In this document: in pieces, positions 12,583 through 23,580 of the stretch | How the letters are laid out: every line of letters begins with the position of its first letter | How positions within the stretch are numbered: position 1 is the first letter of the stretch | NCBI GenBank assembly: GCA_027924585.1 | Contig: BSBM01000190.1 | Location: forward strand, 4,164,501 to 4,228,500 | Length of the DNA stretch: 64,000 nucleotides | Source: Larix kaempferi | Taxonomy: Eukaryota > Streptophyta > Pinopsida > Pinales > Pinaceae | Reading direction: 5' to 3' | The notes under the pieces: model-generated | The model's input: the letters and a program-made list of their open reading frames with translations, nothing else | Told to the model about the DNA's origin: nothing | Databases searched by the model: none | Position numbers and translations under genes: made by a program

Positions 12583-13921
12583 TGTAATGTTCCCACCCGT
12601 GGATCCAACTCCGGTAAGGAAACATAATGCCAATCTACGGGGCTTTCACAAAAACTCATCCCATTCATTAGATTCATAGCCATAAAATTAATGTGTACAG
12701 ATGCAAATCAAACATATATGCACAGCGGAATAAGAACATCACCCACACACATCTTTTGTATGCATTCAGCATATCAATAAAAAAAATCAAATTTAAACAT
12801 TTGCAGAAGTAAAATGCACATAGAAAAACACTTATCTTCATTGTGCAATTGTCCCAAACAACTAGCTATGTCGCTGCAATGTTCCACTGAACCATAGGCC
12901 AGTTGTGTTCATCAATTCTCTCAACACAATGGCCACCCCCAAGTTGGGCATGATTTTTACAAGGGGACATTTAAGCTCATACACAGCCAAAGCAATAGAT
13001 ACCCATCTCAACCCCAACACTCTTTTACACACAACAACTCAAACTGGGCATGGATACACTCTTTCAACAATGGGATTTACCAATAAGATGGCCTTGGACT
13101 TTCCCAAATCGTGGACACACCAAAAACGGATTGGGGAATTTCAATAACAAGATGGCCAAAGGTTTTCCGAAAACGTGGGCACACAAAAAATGGATTTCGA
13201 ATTGGGGAAAATCACCCACAGGGAACTAACCCGATTTTTCCATGGTATTTTGGGCATCTAAATGGCCAAAACGGCTCCAATGAAACCCCAAACCAAGCTC
13301 CCATACTCCTAGCCACTCTACAACCCAAAAACGCCTTGTTTCTAGCTAGAACAATCAGCAGAAACCATAAAAACATGGAGAGAAAACGCCCAGGAAGCCC
13401 AAAAACGTGAGAGAGACAAAACTACTTTCAAGGTTATGGCTTGGGAGGAAAATTCATGGCTCTTTTCTTGCCAAGGAAGCAAAAGACATTTTTCCATGAA
13501 GGGTGGTTTCCCATACTCGAATTTTGGATAGCCATACCTCTCATTCCCTAAGGCATTAACTGCCTCAACCAACTTTTGGGAGAAAATGAATGATTGGGTA
13601 CAAAAGTCAACATGGGTAGTTGAGTGTTTGATGGGTTATCTCATTGACACTTGGCTTGACTTGATTGGCTCAAGGGTTTGAATTTTTTCCCTCCCAATTC
13701 CTTGAAAAATCATGCCCCCATCTCTTGTTGCAATGCATAGCTAGTTGTGGGTATTTTATTAAAATGCATATTTACACTTCCAATGTGTCTGGCTAGCATG
13801 TAAACCATATGCATCAATAAATAGATGGTAGGGCATTGGCCTTGAGCTCCTCACCATGATTTTATAACAATATTACATCATTTACATTTTAATGCAATGG
13901 GGTCAAGATGGGGACATGACA
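12583..13921 (-). repeat. LTR of the LARD-like element (5' LTR in element orientation)
   Basis: 1,339 bp, the partner of 4452-5797 with small indels. It carries the same AT-rich and CCCAAAAACG-containing blocks. The target duplication GACTA follows at 13922. Confidence 0.92.
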
Positions 13922-14740
13922 GACTACCAATATCCAATAAAAGGGAGTGGTAAAGCTTCCTATAAACTAGACTATGGGAAGTCTATGAAGATGAAAGATT
14001 TACTTTATGTTCGAGGTCTCAAGAAGAATCTACTCTCCATATCTGCATTGGATGCAAAAGGCATGAGGGTTGCATTTGTAGATGGCCAAGTCCTAATGTG
14101 GCCAATGGGTAAGACTATTGATGATGCACTGGTGATTGGAGAGCAAGAGGGAGGATTATGCAAATTGAAGGGCCAACCAGAACAAGCCATGGTCCATGAT
14201 TCAGTAGAGCCAAGTGAACTTTGACATAGAAGGCTTGCACACATGCACTATAGGGCATTACCAATTGCAAGAAAAGCAGTGGAAGGTCTTCCTGAAATCC
14301 AGTCAAAGCATGAAGGAATTTGCAAAGGTTGTGTAAAGGGAAAGAACACAAAGAAGACATTTCCAAGCAGTAAAAGCAAGGCATAAGGAATTTTAGAAAT
14401 TATCCACTCCGATGTATGCAATCTGGTGTCAACCAGTTATCTGAGTGGGTATGTGCACTATGGTTATTTCATTGATGATTTCTCTAGGAAGACTTGGACT
14501 TATTTCTTGAAGAACAAAGATGAATTATTCAGCAAATTCAAGGAATTCAAAGCCTTGATAGAAAACCACACAGAAAAGAAGGTCAAGACCTTTAGATCCG
14601 ACAATGGCAAAGAATTTACTTCAGAAGACTTCAAGAAGCTATGCAGTAATTCAAGGATTAAGAGGGAGTTGACCACTCCTTACAATCCACATCAGAATGG
14701 AGTTACAGAAAGGAAGAACCTCTCATCCACCTTCAACATT
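13922..14740 (+). pseudogene. Copia-1 protease end and integrase (broken)
   Basis: It continues the frame broken at 4451, shifted only by the 9,475 bp of insert plus target duplication. LLYVRGLKKNLLSISAL (14003-14053) is the usual end of the protease/pre-integrase linker. The HHCC zinc finger is LAHMH...CKGC near 14230-14340. Catalytic residues are Asp at 14411 (HSDVC), Asp at 14599 (RSDNGKEF) and Glu at 14708 (GVTERKN), all present. Stops occur at about 14222 (TGA for Trp) and 14384. Just after ERKN the sequence jumps to unrelated reading (14718 on), so the integrase C-terminus is deleted. Integrase inserts the cDNA into host DNA; this copy is dead. Confidence 0.9.
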
Positions 14741-14830
14741 GGTTAAGGTGTACACTATCAGAGACTCCAGTGGTTCCTGCAAGGAAGCAAATATTGAGAG
14801 GGAGTCTACCCAACAAAAAAACAAAGATAG

Positions 14831-15249
14831 GTATTTGAATTTGTCATTTCTTGTATATTCTGATTGTTTAAATAATGTTGTTCAATGATGTATATACTTA
14901 TGTTCCTAGACTTAGGTTGTGTATTATGCATATTAGAAAAATTGTATTAATGGAAAATATACTACTAATATGCATGTGATGGGTAAGTGGCCTATGGCAT
15001 TGTACAACATTCCATTGCTACTTATCTAGAATGAAACCTCTTTGCTGACATGTTTGGACTTGTGCACACTCATAACAATGTTCTGGTAGAGATGGAAGGA
15101 ATCTAGAAAGTTATAGAATATGGATAAATGTTGTATTGAAGCATTGGCTAAGATAATTGCATGACTGTATGACATATGTCTTTATGAGTAAGAGTTTGTT
15201 CTGAAAACTATGAGATGTTTCTAATCATGCGAATTAACTTGTCTTGTAG
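14831..15249 (+). other. Intron-like block between integrase and RT of copia-1
   Basis: 419 bp, AT-rich, stops in all frames. It begins AG|GTATTTGAAT and ends TTGTCTTGTAG|GAAAG, matching plant splice-site form. The second family member has a homologous 418-bp block with GT and AG at the same places (63009 down to 62592, minus strand). Coding sequence of the RT region starts right after the AG. Splicing itself is inferred. Confidence 0.5.
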
Positions 15250-16848
15250 GAAAGATCGTATACCATCACCTACAAAAGAAGGACTACAACATTTGTGCTA
15301 GCAACAAAGCTATCTATTGAAGATATCGAAGTTCTCAGGATCCGGGATGCAGTAATGGAAGAATACCAGTCAATCATGAAGAATGATGTTTGGGATGTGG
15401 TCCCAAGACCAGATGGGAAGTCTGTGGTGACTTCCAAGTAGATCTATAAGATCAAGCATGCTGCAGATGGTAGGATAGAGAAATATAATGCAAGGTTTGT
15501 AGCTCGTGGATTCTCCCAGAAAGAAGGGATTGATTATGAAGATACCTTTGCTCCTATGGCCAAATACACTTCCATTAGATCAGTACTTGCTTTGGTTGCA
15601 GTGATGAAATGGAAGGTTCACCAGATGGATGTCAAGACAACATTCTTGAATGGTGTAGTTGAAGAGGAAGTGTATGGGGAGCAGCCACTCGGGTTTGAGA
15701 CACATGACCAAGAGACACATGTGTGCAAACTGAAGAAAGCCCTGTATGGTTTGAAACAGGCACCCAGGACCTGGCATGGCAGGATAGATGGCTTCCTATC
15801 CAGTTTGGGCTTTACAAAGAGTAAAGCAGATTCCAACCTTCATTATAAGGTTGAGGAAGGAAATCCTATGATGCTACTATTGTATGTGGATGACCTGTTT
15901 ATAACACGTAAGGATAGATTGATTGCCAATACGAAGAGGAAGCTTGCTGCCGAGTTCAAGATGAAGGACTTGGGTATGATGCACTACTTTCTCGGTATGG
16001 AGGTGTGGCAGAGTGCAGATGGAATCTTCCTTGGACAAGGGATGTATGCAATAGAGATCCTGAAGAGGTTCGGGATGATGGACTACAAGGCCATGGCCAC
16101 ACCTATGGCATCGAACCTGAAGCTTCCGTGTGGTGCTTCATCTGAGCCGGTTGATGCTACGATGTATCGTCATATGATTGGGTCCTTGATGTACCTAATG
16201 AATACGAGACCAGATATCTGCTTTGCGGTGAACACCTTGAGCTAGTACTTGAAAGATCTGAGACATGTTCACTGGATAGCTATGAAGCATATTTTGAGGT
16301 ACCTCAAGGGTACAGTTGACTATGGGCTCAAGTATGAGGCGAATCAAAATTTTAACCTGGAGGGTTATGTTGATTCAGATTGGGAAAGAATTGCCATTGA
16401 TCGGAAGAGCACTTCGGGGTGTTGATTCAGTATGGGATCCGGTATGATCTCTTGGTTTAGCAGGAAGCAGTCCTGTGTGGCACTGAGTACAGCTGAAGCA
16501 GAGTATGTCGCAGCTTGTTCGGCCAGTTGTGAGGTAGTATGGCTTAGGAAGCTATTGTCTGATTTGTTTGATCTCTCTAGCTCAGTGCTACTTGTATATA
16601 TTGCAACAACCAGAGTTTTGTGAAGTTTTGGGAGAACCCAGTGTTCCATGACAAGTCGAAGCAGATTGAGATGAAGTATCACTATATCAGGGATATGGTG
16701 CAGAGAGGAATAGTGAAGCTCCTGTATGTTGTGATAGACGAGTAGATAGCCGATGTGTTGACTAAGCCACTTTCCAGAGTGAAGTTTGAATACTTCAGAG
16801 GGAGACTTGGTCTACTTCAGATCGAGATACCTTCCAAGAGGAAGTGAT
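15250..16848 (+). pseudogene. Copia-1 reverse transcriptase and RNase H (broken)
   Basis: One frame runs from about 15253 to 16590, broken by stops at about 15438 (TAG for Trp), 16243 (TAG for Gln) and 16424. It opens with the copia block NDVWDVVPRP and ARGFSQKEGIDYEDTFAP, then HQMDVKTTFLNG and ALYGLKQAPRTW. The catalytic YVDD lies at 15882-15893. RNase H is readable from GYVDSDW (16363) through SRKQSCVALSTAEAEY to WLRKLLSDLFDL. A frameshift near 16590 separates NQSFVKFWENPVFHDKSK and IADVLTKPLSRVKFEYFR, which end at 16848. These enzymes copy element RNA into DNA and remove the RNA strand. The longest unbroken piece is 229 codons (15556-16245). Confidence 0.93.
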
Positions 16849-16874
16849 GACTTTGGAGACACAGACGCACATGA

Positions 16875-17255
16875 GCCATTCTAACATAGTGGTAGGTTCG
16901 TCCTCCTATGGTGTAAATGTAAGGGCTGGGCCATTCTCACATAGTGGTAGGTTCATCCTCCTATGGTGTAGATGTAAGGGATAGGCCATTCTCACATGGT
17001 GGTAGGTTCGCCCTCCCATGGTGAGTTCTAAGGGCTGAGTGGGATTTTCCGACATGGTGGTAGGTTTGTCCTCCGATGGTCGTTGATGTAATTGCTGAGC
17101 TTTTCCGACATGGTGGTAGGTTTGTCCTCCCATGGTCGTTGATGTAATTGCTGAGTTGTTCCGACATGGTGGTAGGTTCGTCCTCCCATGGTCATTGATG
17201 TAAGTGCTGTGAGCCTTTCACAGATGGTAGTAGGTTAGTCCTCCCATGCTAGTGA
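16875..17255 (+). repeat. 3' untranslated minisatellite of copia-1
   Basis: Six or so units of about 57-65 bp carrying CATGGTGGTAGGTTYGTCCTCC and CATGGT plus TGTAAGNGCTG, starting near 16885, 16946, 16990, 17050, 17108 and 17160. A homologous array lies at the same place in the second family member (60784-61035), so it belongs to the family. Confidence 0.85.
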
Positions 17256-17738
17256 GTGAGTACTGTGTGTGTGCATCTGGTTTCTACTACGTGGATGATG
17301 ACGATGATCTGAAGACGATGATGTGACAGTATGCTACACATGTTTTGCAAAGGCATATGATTAATCCTAAGATGCTCTTGCAGGTTTTGCAGAGGTAGTG
17401 TAATCAGTCCTGGGAGATCTTGTAGGTTTTGTAGAGGCAGTGTAATCAGTCCTAAGGTGTACCTACGTGAGGGCTCGTTCGTAGATATGTTGATGATGTT
17501 CAACCAGCATGAAAAAGGGCTGGCTCTGTAGTTGATGAAGACCTGCAGGTGGTGGGCCTACATCCAGTATGAAAAAGGACTGGCTCTGTAGAACTTCCTA
17601 TGACGAGTAGATTGGAGATTGATTGAGATAGCAGCAGTGATGATGATTTGATGACGATGATCCAGTGATGATGATCCAGAGAAGCACACTTGTGCTAACA
17701 GATCTGTGTCGAGAAATACCTTCCTAGTTAAGAGGGAG
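17256..17738 (+). other. 3' untranslated region and polypurine tract of copia-1
   Basis: Non-coding. The phrase ATGAAAAAGGRCTGGCTCTGTAG occurs twice (about 17509 and 17565). GATGATGA-type runs lie at 17295-17320 and 17635-17680. The purine tract AAGAGGGAG (17730-17738) abuts the 3' LTR. The same AAGAGGGAG abuts the LTR of the second family member. Confidence 0.75.
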
Positions 17739-18321
17739 TGTTGATGTATATGTAACTTCGAAATGCATTTCATCTATGTATTTTATTGTACTCATATAGA
17801 GATGTATTATTCCTCTATACAAAAGTGTCATCATTTGTATTGACAAGTGTTGCAAGTGTTGTAACTTGCTAATGGGTTATTAGACCACCTAGTAAGGGGT
17901 CAGCCCAAATTAATGCAACCATGGGTTATAAGGATAATTTAGACATGTCGGCCCCATTGGTTTATTGGGCAAGACATGACAAGTATAAATAGAGATCGGG
18001 AGATCTCTATTTGATCATCTCATTACTCACTCTTCTATCACTTAGAAAAAGGTGCACATGTGAAAAGGAGGATCAGCTGCTAGGAGAAGACTATCTCTTG
18101 TAATTTGGTTGTACTTTGGTTGTATCATTGCTCTTTCTGTCTCTGAGGAAGTTGTGGGGTTTTTCACCTTTATGGTTTTGCCCAGTGGAACTCTATGTGT
18201 CCATTGTCTTATGTGATTGCTTGATATGCTTGATACATGCTTGATATGGTTGATATGTTGTACATGTTATTCTCTCAGTAAAGATCCTAGAGTATGTTGA
18301 ATTAATTCTCAAAATCTAATA
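17739..18321 (+). repeat. 3' LTR of copia-1
   Basis: Starts TGTTGATGTATATG and ends AATCTAATA, where the terminal CA has become TA. It is 583 bp against 563 bp for the 5' LTR, with small insertions such as the extra GTTGCAAGT near 17849. TATA box from 17984. Confidence 0.93.
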
Positions 18322-20400
18322 GATAGTCCCAATATTCTTCATATCTTCCTCATTCTTAGGGGCATATGCAAGGCCACAACTAGTCATCACAACATCAAAT
18401 TATTCCCTCATTTTTACAATATTATCTTCTACAAATCAAACACTCTCATCTTCTTCAAATTCTATGTCATAACCAGAAATAAATATCCCTTATAAATCCT
18501 AAGCATTCCACCCTCCTTTAGTTGCACTAGTCATAGAAGTGTGTTTCATTTCACGACTCCCTTGGTAAAAAGGGTACACTATCATAGCTACCCTCATTTT
18601 AGCAATCCTCACCCGAGGATACCCGTATGTTACTTAACACCTCCATACCTAGAAGTAACCCCAAAACCTTATACTCATTTACACTTTATCCCCATCACTT
18701 CTACTAATCCCTCACCTTCATAGGTTGCATGGTAAGTTTCACTGACCACATTAGGATCATAAACTTCCACTAGCTCCACACAACCACAAATAACTAGGGG
18801 ATAATAAATCCAAAATGGAAAACATCACAACTTGCAAAAATATGTCCCATATTCAATTCCCTCCCCATGTTATTTATGTGATACAAAAGGTCACCCCACT
18901 AACCTTTCCCTAGACTTACCTACGATTAGGAATATTTTATATCCACAAACAAGAACCTCCTCACTCAAAATCTCTAACTGGGGGGATTTTCTATACTCAA
19001 CAAAAGACCATAAAGAGAAAAAAAAAATCCCTGTGCACTAATCATGCATGCACCTTATGTTCTAAGTTCAGTCACTATACCCATCATTTTCCATATCTCC
19101 CACAATTCTAGACTACCCTCATTATTGTTCACTAATCCACGACTACTAACAATTTTTCATTACCATGTTCACCTAAGGTAGTCTCTCTAGATCATATCAC
19201 TACCAATTATATTTAGACATACATAAAAAAATACTACTCACCCATGTTCTATATGTAAGAGGAGTGGTCATTTCCTACCTCAATTTGTAGGAATGGTACC
19301 TCAGGATGAACCCATCCATTCGCTACCCCTTGTCACCCATGTCATTATTTTCGGATATTGAATCATTTTTCATTTCAATTCCCGACTTTGAGAGAAAAAT
19401 GATTATATTTCCTTGACCAATTAAGGAATCATCATACCTAACCAATAGGTACTTGTAGCATGTCTCCAACTCTAGAAAACCCACTTGTTCCTCACAAAGA
19501 GGAGATATTACAGACACTAAATGGCATGACTAGACTCAATGAAATATTCTATATCTCCTTATATGTTGATTCCACAATATATTACCATTATTCATTAAAT
19601 TCCAATATTGACATCATCAAACCATCAATGCACAACTCTACTTAGCCTCCATGGGACAACATGCATTCTCGATCTATTATCTCAACCTCCATGTGTTCCT
19701 ATATATATGTAGATACATCTCACACATATGACATAGCCTACATGGGAACCACTAGCCATATCAATCAACTTCTTGTAACCAATCCTACAAATAAATTCCT
19801 TGATCACCTCATCCACTCAAGTTAGGACACAATTGAAGAAATGATCACTACTAGGACTCTATGGGATGGTAAGGAGCACCATTCCTACTTCTTTTTAGAT
19901 AATATTTAACCCCTCTTTAGCATTAAACTCTCACCTCGGGATCTTATACCTTGGCCTCATGATCATAATGGTGCAATTTTGGATAAATTTGACCAAGTGA
20001 TCCATGGGGGTGCTTCATCCCTAAATATAAAGGGGAAATTTTTTATTGCGCCGAAGAGGTGCATTCTACAATCTAGTAGGGGTATTTGTAACTCCTTTCA
20101 CGATCATACTAGAGTTGACATGTGTCCTTTTTAAAAACTAATAAAATATTCTAAAAAATAACATCTTAGCTATTTAAAACGTTTACAACTGCATATATAT
20201 AAAACTGCATAAATTAGATAAATAAAAACACTTCCTCAACCTTTGCACTCTAAAAAGGGGTTTTGACCGGGATATATTTGACCCCTCTCAATGCTTGGTA
20301 GATCCACTTTTAAGATGGATATATCCTAGTTTTTAGCTGGTGACGTTGCATTCCTTGATTCTAGGGTCTTATACCTAATTTTAGGATCCAAACTTGCATG
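18322..20400 (+). pseudogene. Decayed gag-like region with three zinc-knuckle remnants
   Basis: No frame over 70 codons. Three knuckle-like motifs can be read in order: PCYLCDTKGHPTN (about 18865-18910, last Cys lost), HACTLCSKFSHYTHHF (about 19045-19095) and HPCSICKRSGHFLPQF (about 19241-19287). The HYTHH string resembles the knuckle in 1-2268, so both may come from one retroelement family. Further on, PWDNMHSRS near 19650 resembles a pre-RT stretch of Tat-type pol, but this is weak. From 20100 to 20400 I recognise nothing. Confidence 0.45.
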
Positions 20401-20870
20401 CTTTACTTCTTGGAGTGATTCAAGGAACCTAATTCCTTGAATCAATGAAGGGTAGCATCCTGCTTTACTATTTTTAGTTGTATCCTATCATGCATGATTT
20501 ATGCATGTATTAGATCCCTTATTTTAGGAAATTAATTATCTATATATAATCTTGAGTTAGTTATGTGCTAGTTAATTCATTCTTAAGAGATTGCATAGAA
20601 AAATATGTCATATAAGCTCTAAGTTAATCCAAACTATATCTTCATGCATACGTATTCAATTCGAATTGGTTCTTTTAGGAATTCAAATTTCCTATGTGTA
20701 CAATATTATTCATTGTTTGAATTACTGAATAAGAATTTAGTGTTTTGATCCAAGATTTTTTCTCTTCACTCTCTCCTTTCTTTCTCCCTTGTAAAATTTC
20801 TAAGTGTATTGATGTTCATTATATTTCTAGATCTATTTGGTGTCTCTTGCAAGTGATCATCAAATTTTAC
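20401..20870 (+). repeat. Probable LTR end of a third copia-like element
   Basis: AT-rich sequence ending TTTTACA, followed by TGGTATGAGATC, a mutated tRNA-iMet PBS. The last ~165 bp (from 20705) recur at 21731-21895, again followed by a damaged PBS (TGGTCTGAGATC). The left end of this LTR could not be placed. Confidence 0.5.
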
Positions 20871-21730
20871 ATGGTATGAGATCTAGTTGGAAACTAGGAT
20901 GAGCATATCCTCATTTTTCGGGAATTAGAGCATTATAGATAAGATGGGCCATCCCCAACATGTCATTCTTACACCATTTACTTACCATCAGTGGAACTTT
21001 AAGGATCTTTTCTTCTTAAAAGTAAGGTCTCTATAGGATTACTATAGGAGAATGAACCCAATTTTGCAGTGGAGAAAGTAGAATGGTTTAATAGAATGGA
21101 TGAAGCATTTGGATTCCTATGGATTTTTTTCCTCCTTACCTTAAATATCACATCGATCCTGATGAATATGATAATGAATTATAGATCAAGTTTTAAGTAC
21201 TCTTTTGACAACATGTTGAAATAAGAGGACATTAATTGGAGAATGAGTTCAATAATTTTGAACCTAATAACTATTCAAGACTTATCCACGAATTTTGAAT
21301 CATGCTCTTCCATCTTAATGGGAGATGAAGCATTGGTTCAAATCAACACTTCAACTAAGGGAGAACTTGATACAGAGCAAGTTCTTGGACATGATGCACT
21401 AGGTAAAGTCAATCATTTAGTTGAAGAGAACTTTATAAAGATCAATATCTTATTAATGAATATCAAATTGTTGTATCTTCAAACATCCCATGAAATATTT
21501 CAAATTTTCATGTAGAAGTTTTTCACATTGACGAACAAGTTGTTGCATATCAAGCAACCAAAATGTTTTCGGCAAAACATACTCTTCATGCAATAGGTGA
21601 TCTAGTTTTCTATCAAACAAATATATGTTGGAGCCACTCACATTCTCAAAGTGCACTTCATGCACTCAATACCTCAGATCCCTTGATGCTCATATGTGTT
21701 TACATGGTCAATACATGAGATCCAACACGA
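20871..21730 (+). pseudogene. Copia-like gag fragment, copy 1
   Basis: After the PBS-like site a gag start reads MGHPQHVILTPF with YHQWNFKDLFFLKVRSL (20943 on). A later block in a shifted frame contains LSTNFESC...LMGDEALVQINTSTKGE (21243-21370), typical of a copia gag capsid. Stops and frameshifts occur throughout. Bases 20705-21443 are repeated at 21731-22448. The tail 21444-21730 is unique to this copy and ends in a string reading as an LTR border (GAGATCCAACA). Confidence 0.6.
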
Positions 21731-22448
21731 TTATTCATTGTTTGAATTATTGAATAAGAATTTAGTGTTTTGATCCAACATTTTTCTCTTCACTGTCTCC
21801 TTTCTTTTTCCCTTGTAAAATTTCCAAGTGTATTGATGTTCATTATATTTCTAGATCTATTTTTAATCTCTTGCAAGTGATCATCAAATTTTACATGGTC
21901 TGAGATCTAGTTGGAAACTAGGATGAGCATATGCTCAATGCTCATTTTGCAGGAATTAGAGCATAATAGATAAGATGGGTCATCCCCAACATGTCATTCT
22001 TACTCCACTTAATTACCATTAGTGGAACTTTAACGATTGTTTCCTCTTAAAAGTAAGGTCTTTATAAGATTACTATATGACAATGAACCCAATTTTGCAG
22101 TGGAGAAAGCAGAATGGTTTAATAGAATGGATGAAGCATTTGGATTTCTATGGATTTTTATTTCTCCTTACCTTAAATATGACATCGATACTGATGAATA
22201 CGCTAATTAATTCTAGATCGAGTTTTAAGTAATCTTTTGACAACATCATGAGATAAAAGGACACTAATTGGAGAATGTGTTCAATAATTTTGAACCTAAG
22301 AACTATTCAAGAGTTATCCACGAATTTTGAATCATGCTATTCCATCTTAATGGGAGATGAAGCATTGGTTCAAATCAACTCTTCAACTAAGGGAGAAATT
22401 GATACAGAGCAAGTTCTTGGACATGATGCACTAGGTAAAGTCAATCAT
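21731..22448 (+). pseudogene. Copia-like LTR-end/gag fragment, copy 2
   Basis: Partial direct repeat of 20705-21443, with LTR end, damaged PBS and gag start (MGHPQHVILTPLNYHQWNF). It is cut at 22448 within AAAGTCAATCAT. It differs from copy 1 by scattered substitutions, so this is an old duplication or a second insertion of the same family. Confidence 0.6.
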
Positions 22449-22650
22449 GTTGAATATTATTGTCATTGATGTCAAAGGAGTTCAGTAATGACAAAGGAAT
22501 GACCAAGGACATGATGGCAGGGAAAGCTCATTTAAAGACAAAGGAATGACAAAGGAAGTGATGATATGGCATGTATGATGATGTGGCATATGTGATGAAG
22601 TTTGAAAGACACGTGATGTTGTTATGGTGCTATTATTAAGTCAGTGTTGC
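22449..22650. other. Unassigned 200-bp spacer
   Basis: Starts TGTTGAATATTATTG, which could be an LTR start, and contains repeated GACAAAGGAATGAC and ATGATGTGGCATATG strings. It matches nothing else in the window that I can see. Gypsy A begins abruptly after it. Confidence 0.4.
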
Positions 22651-23580
22651 AATATGGCATCGATGGAGTGAGCACTTCAGCAAAATTTGAGGTTATTGAG
22701 ATCGTCTATGACAATAACCCATATCCAGCTTTATTGGGGATAGACTAGGCGATGGACAACCTCACGATCATTGACATGAAGAAAAACAAATGATATTTGA
22801 AGGAATAGTGATCAGGGTCATCGCCCCTTTGGACCCTTCACAAGGATCGAGATACACTAATCCAATCACAGAAAAATGTAGAGATCATGACTTGGATCGC
22901 ATCGATCAGATGATAGCTAACCACGCTGAATACATCAATCCTCCAGCAGATGGAACGCTTAGTTTTCATTGTGATAGTTCTTGCGTATCAGACTTTGATG
23001 CAGGATTGGATCATTGGAAAGGACGATTGCATGACGTATCTGTAAGAAGATGTGTGCGGATAACCAAAGCACTGTGATGGATTCAAACAAAGGTAAGTCC
23101 AATTCCCACTTATGATGGTTCAAATAATGTTTATACATTTTTGCAAGACTATACTTTGTCAATTTCAGATGAACATCACATACCAGCATTGGACATAGCA
23201 TTGCGCACTACACCTGCCAGATGGTGGGTTGTGCATAAGGATACTTTGACCACATGGGATCAGTGCAAACATATGATGCAAATCAGATTCATAGAAAAAG
23301 TTGCACTTACCATGGAAAAGTACAATGGACAAATAGATCCGAGGGATCATATACAGACATGTTCACAAGCATGGATAAAGAGGCCATAGACAGAATGGAT
23401 TGACCTGTTTGTGCATGAATTGGAGAAGATTCAAAACAATTGGTACACAGAAGTAAAGCTTCGCAGAGAAACCATAGATTGGTCTATTTTAACTGCGAAT
23501 TTCCAAAGAAACTTCACATTTGAAGATGATTGTATAAGCATAAATGAAGCTCTACAGGTTATCAAATAAAGGATATTTCA
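22651..23580 (+). pseudogene. Element A: protease end and second capsid-like domain
   Basis: One frame from 22790 to about 23570, with stops at about 23075, 23387 and 23567. PIPTYDGSNNVYTF (23101-23142) opens a region in which ALRTTPARWWVVHKDTLTTW (23201-23260) and DQCKHMMQIRF match the core of the retrotransposon gag (capsid) fold: the Ala-Arg-Trp-Trp turn, a Thr-Trp, then a basic helix ending in RF. It lies after the protease and before RT, where a capsid is not expected. The same domain in the same place is found in element B (46740-47600). No function beyond capsid-like assembly can be inferred. Confidence 0.6.

Larger units (their letters stand above)
4452..13921 (-). mobile_element. Large non-autonomous LTR retrotransposon (LARD-like) nested in copia-1
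   Basis: 9,470 bp between perfect 5-bp target duplications GACTA (4447-4451 and 13922-13926). LTRs of 1,346 and 1,339 bp. The PBS (12569-12580) and purine tract (5798-5812) show it lies on the minus strand. The interior of 6.8 kb has no open frame longer than about 90 codons and no RT, integrase or protease motif. It fits a large retrotransposon derivative that depends on proteins from another element. By eye the LTRs differ by about 6% in the first 225 bases. Its removal restores the copia-1 frame. Confidence 0.88.
2269..18321 (+). mobile_element. Ty1/copia LTR retrotransposon (copia-1), split by a nested element
   Basis: Two direct LTRs (2269-2831 and 17739-18321), a tRNA-iMet type PBS right after the 5' LTR, and copia domain order gag, protease, integrase, RT, RNase H, then a purine tract. 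The flanks are TATAG (2264-2268) and GATAG (18322-18326), a probable target duplication with one mismatch. The element is interrupted at 4452-13921 by a minus-strand element. Without that insertion it is about 6.6 kb. Coding parts carry several stops and at least one frameshift. By eye the LTRs differ by about 11% over the first 270 bases, making this an old insertion. A second family member lies at 59514-64000 on the other strand. Confidence 0.92.
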
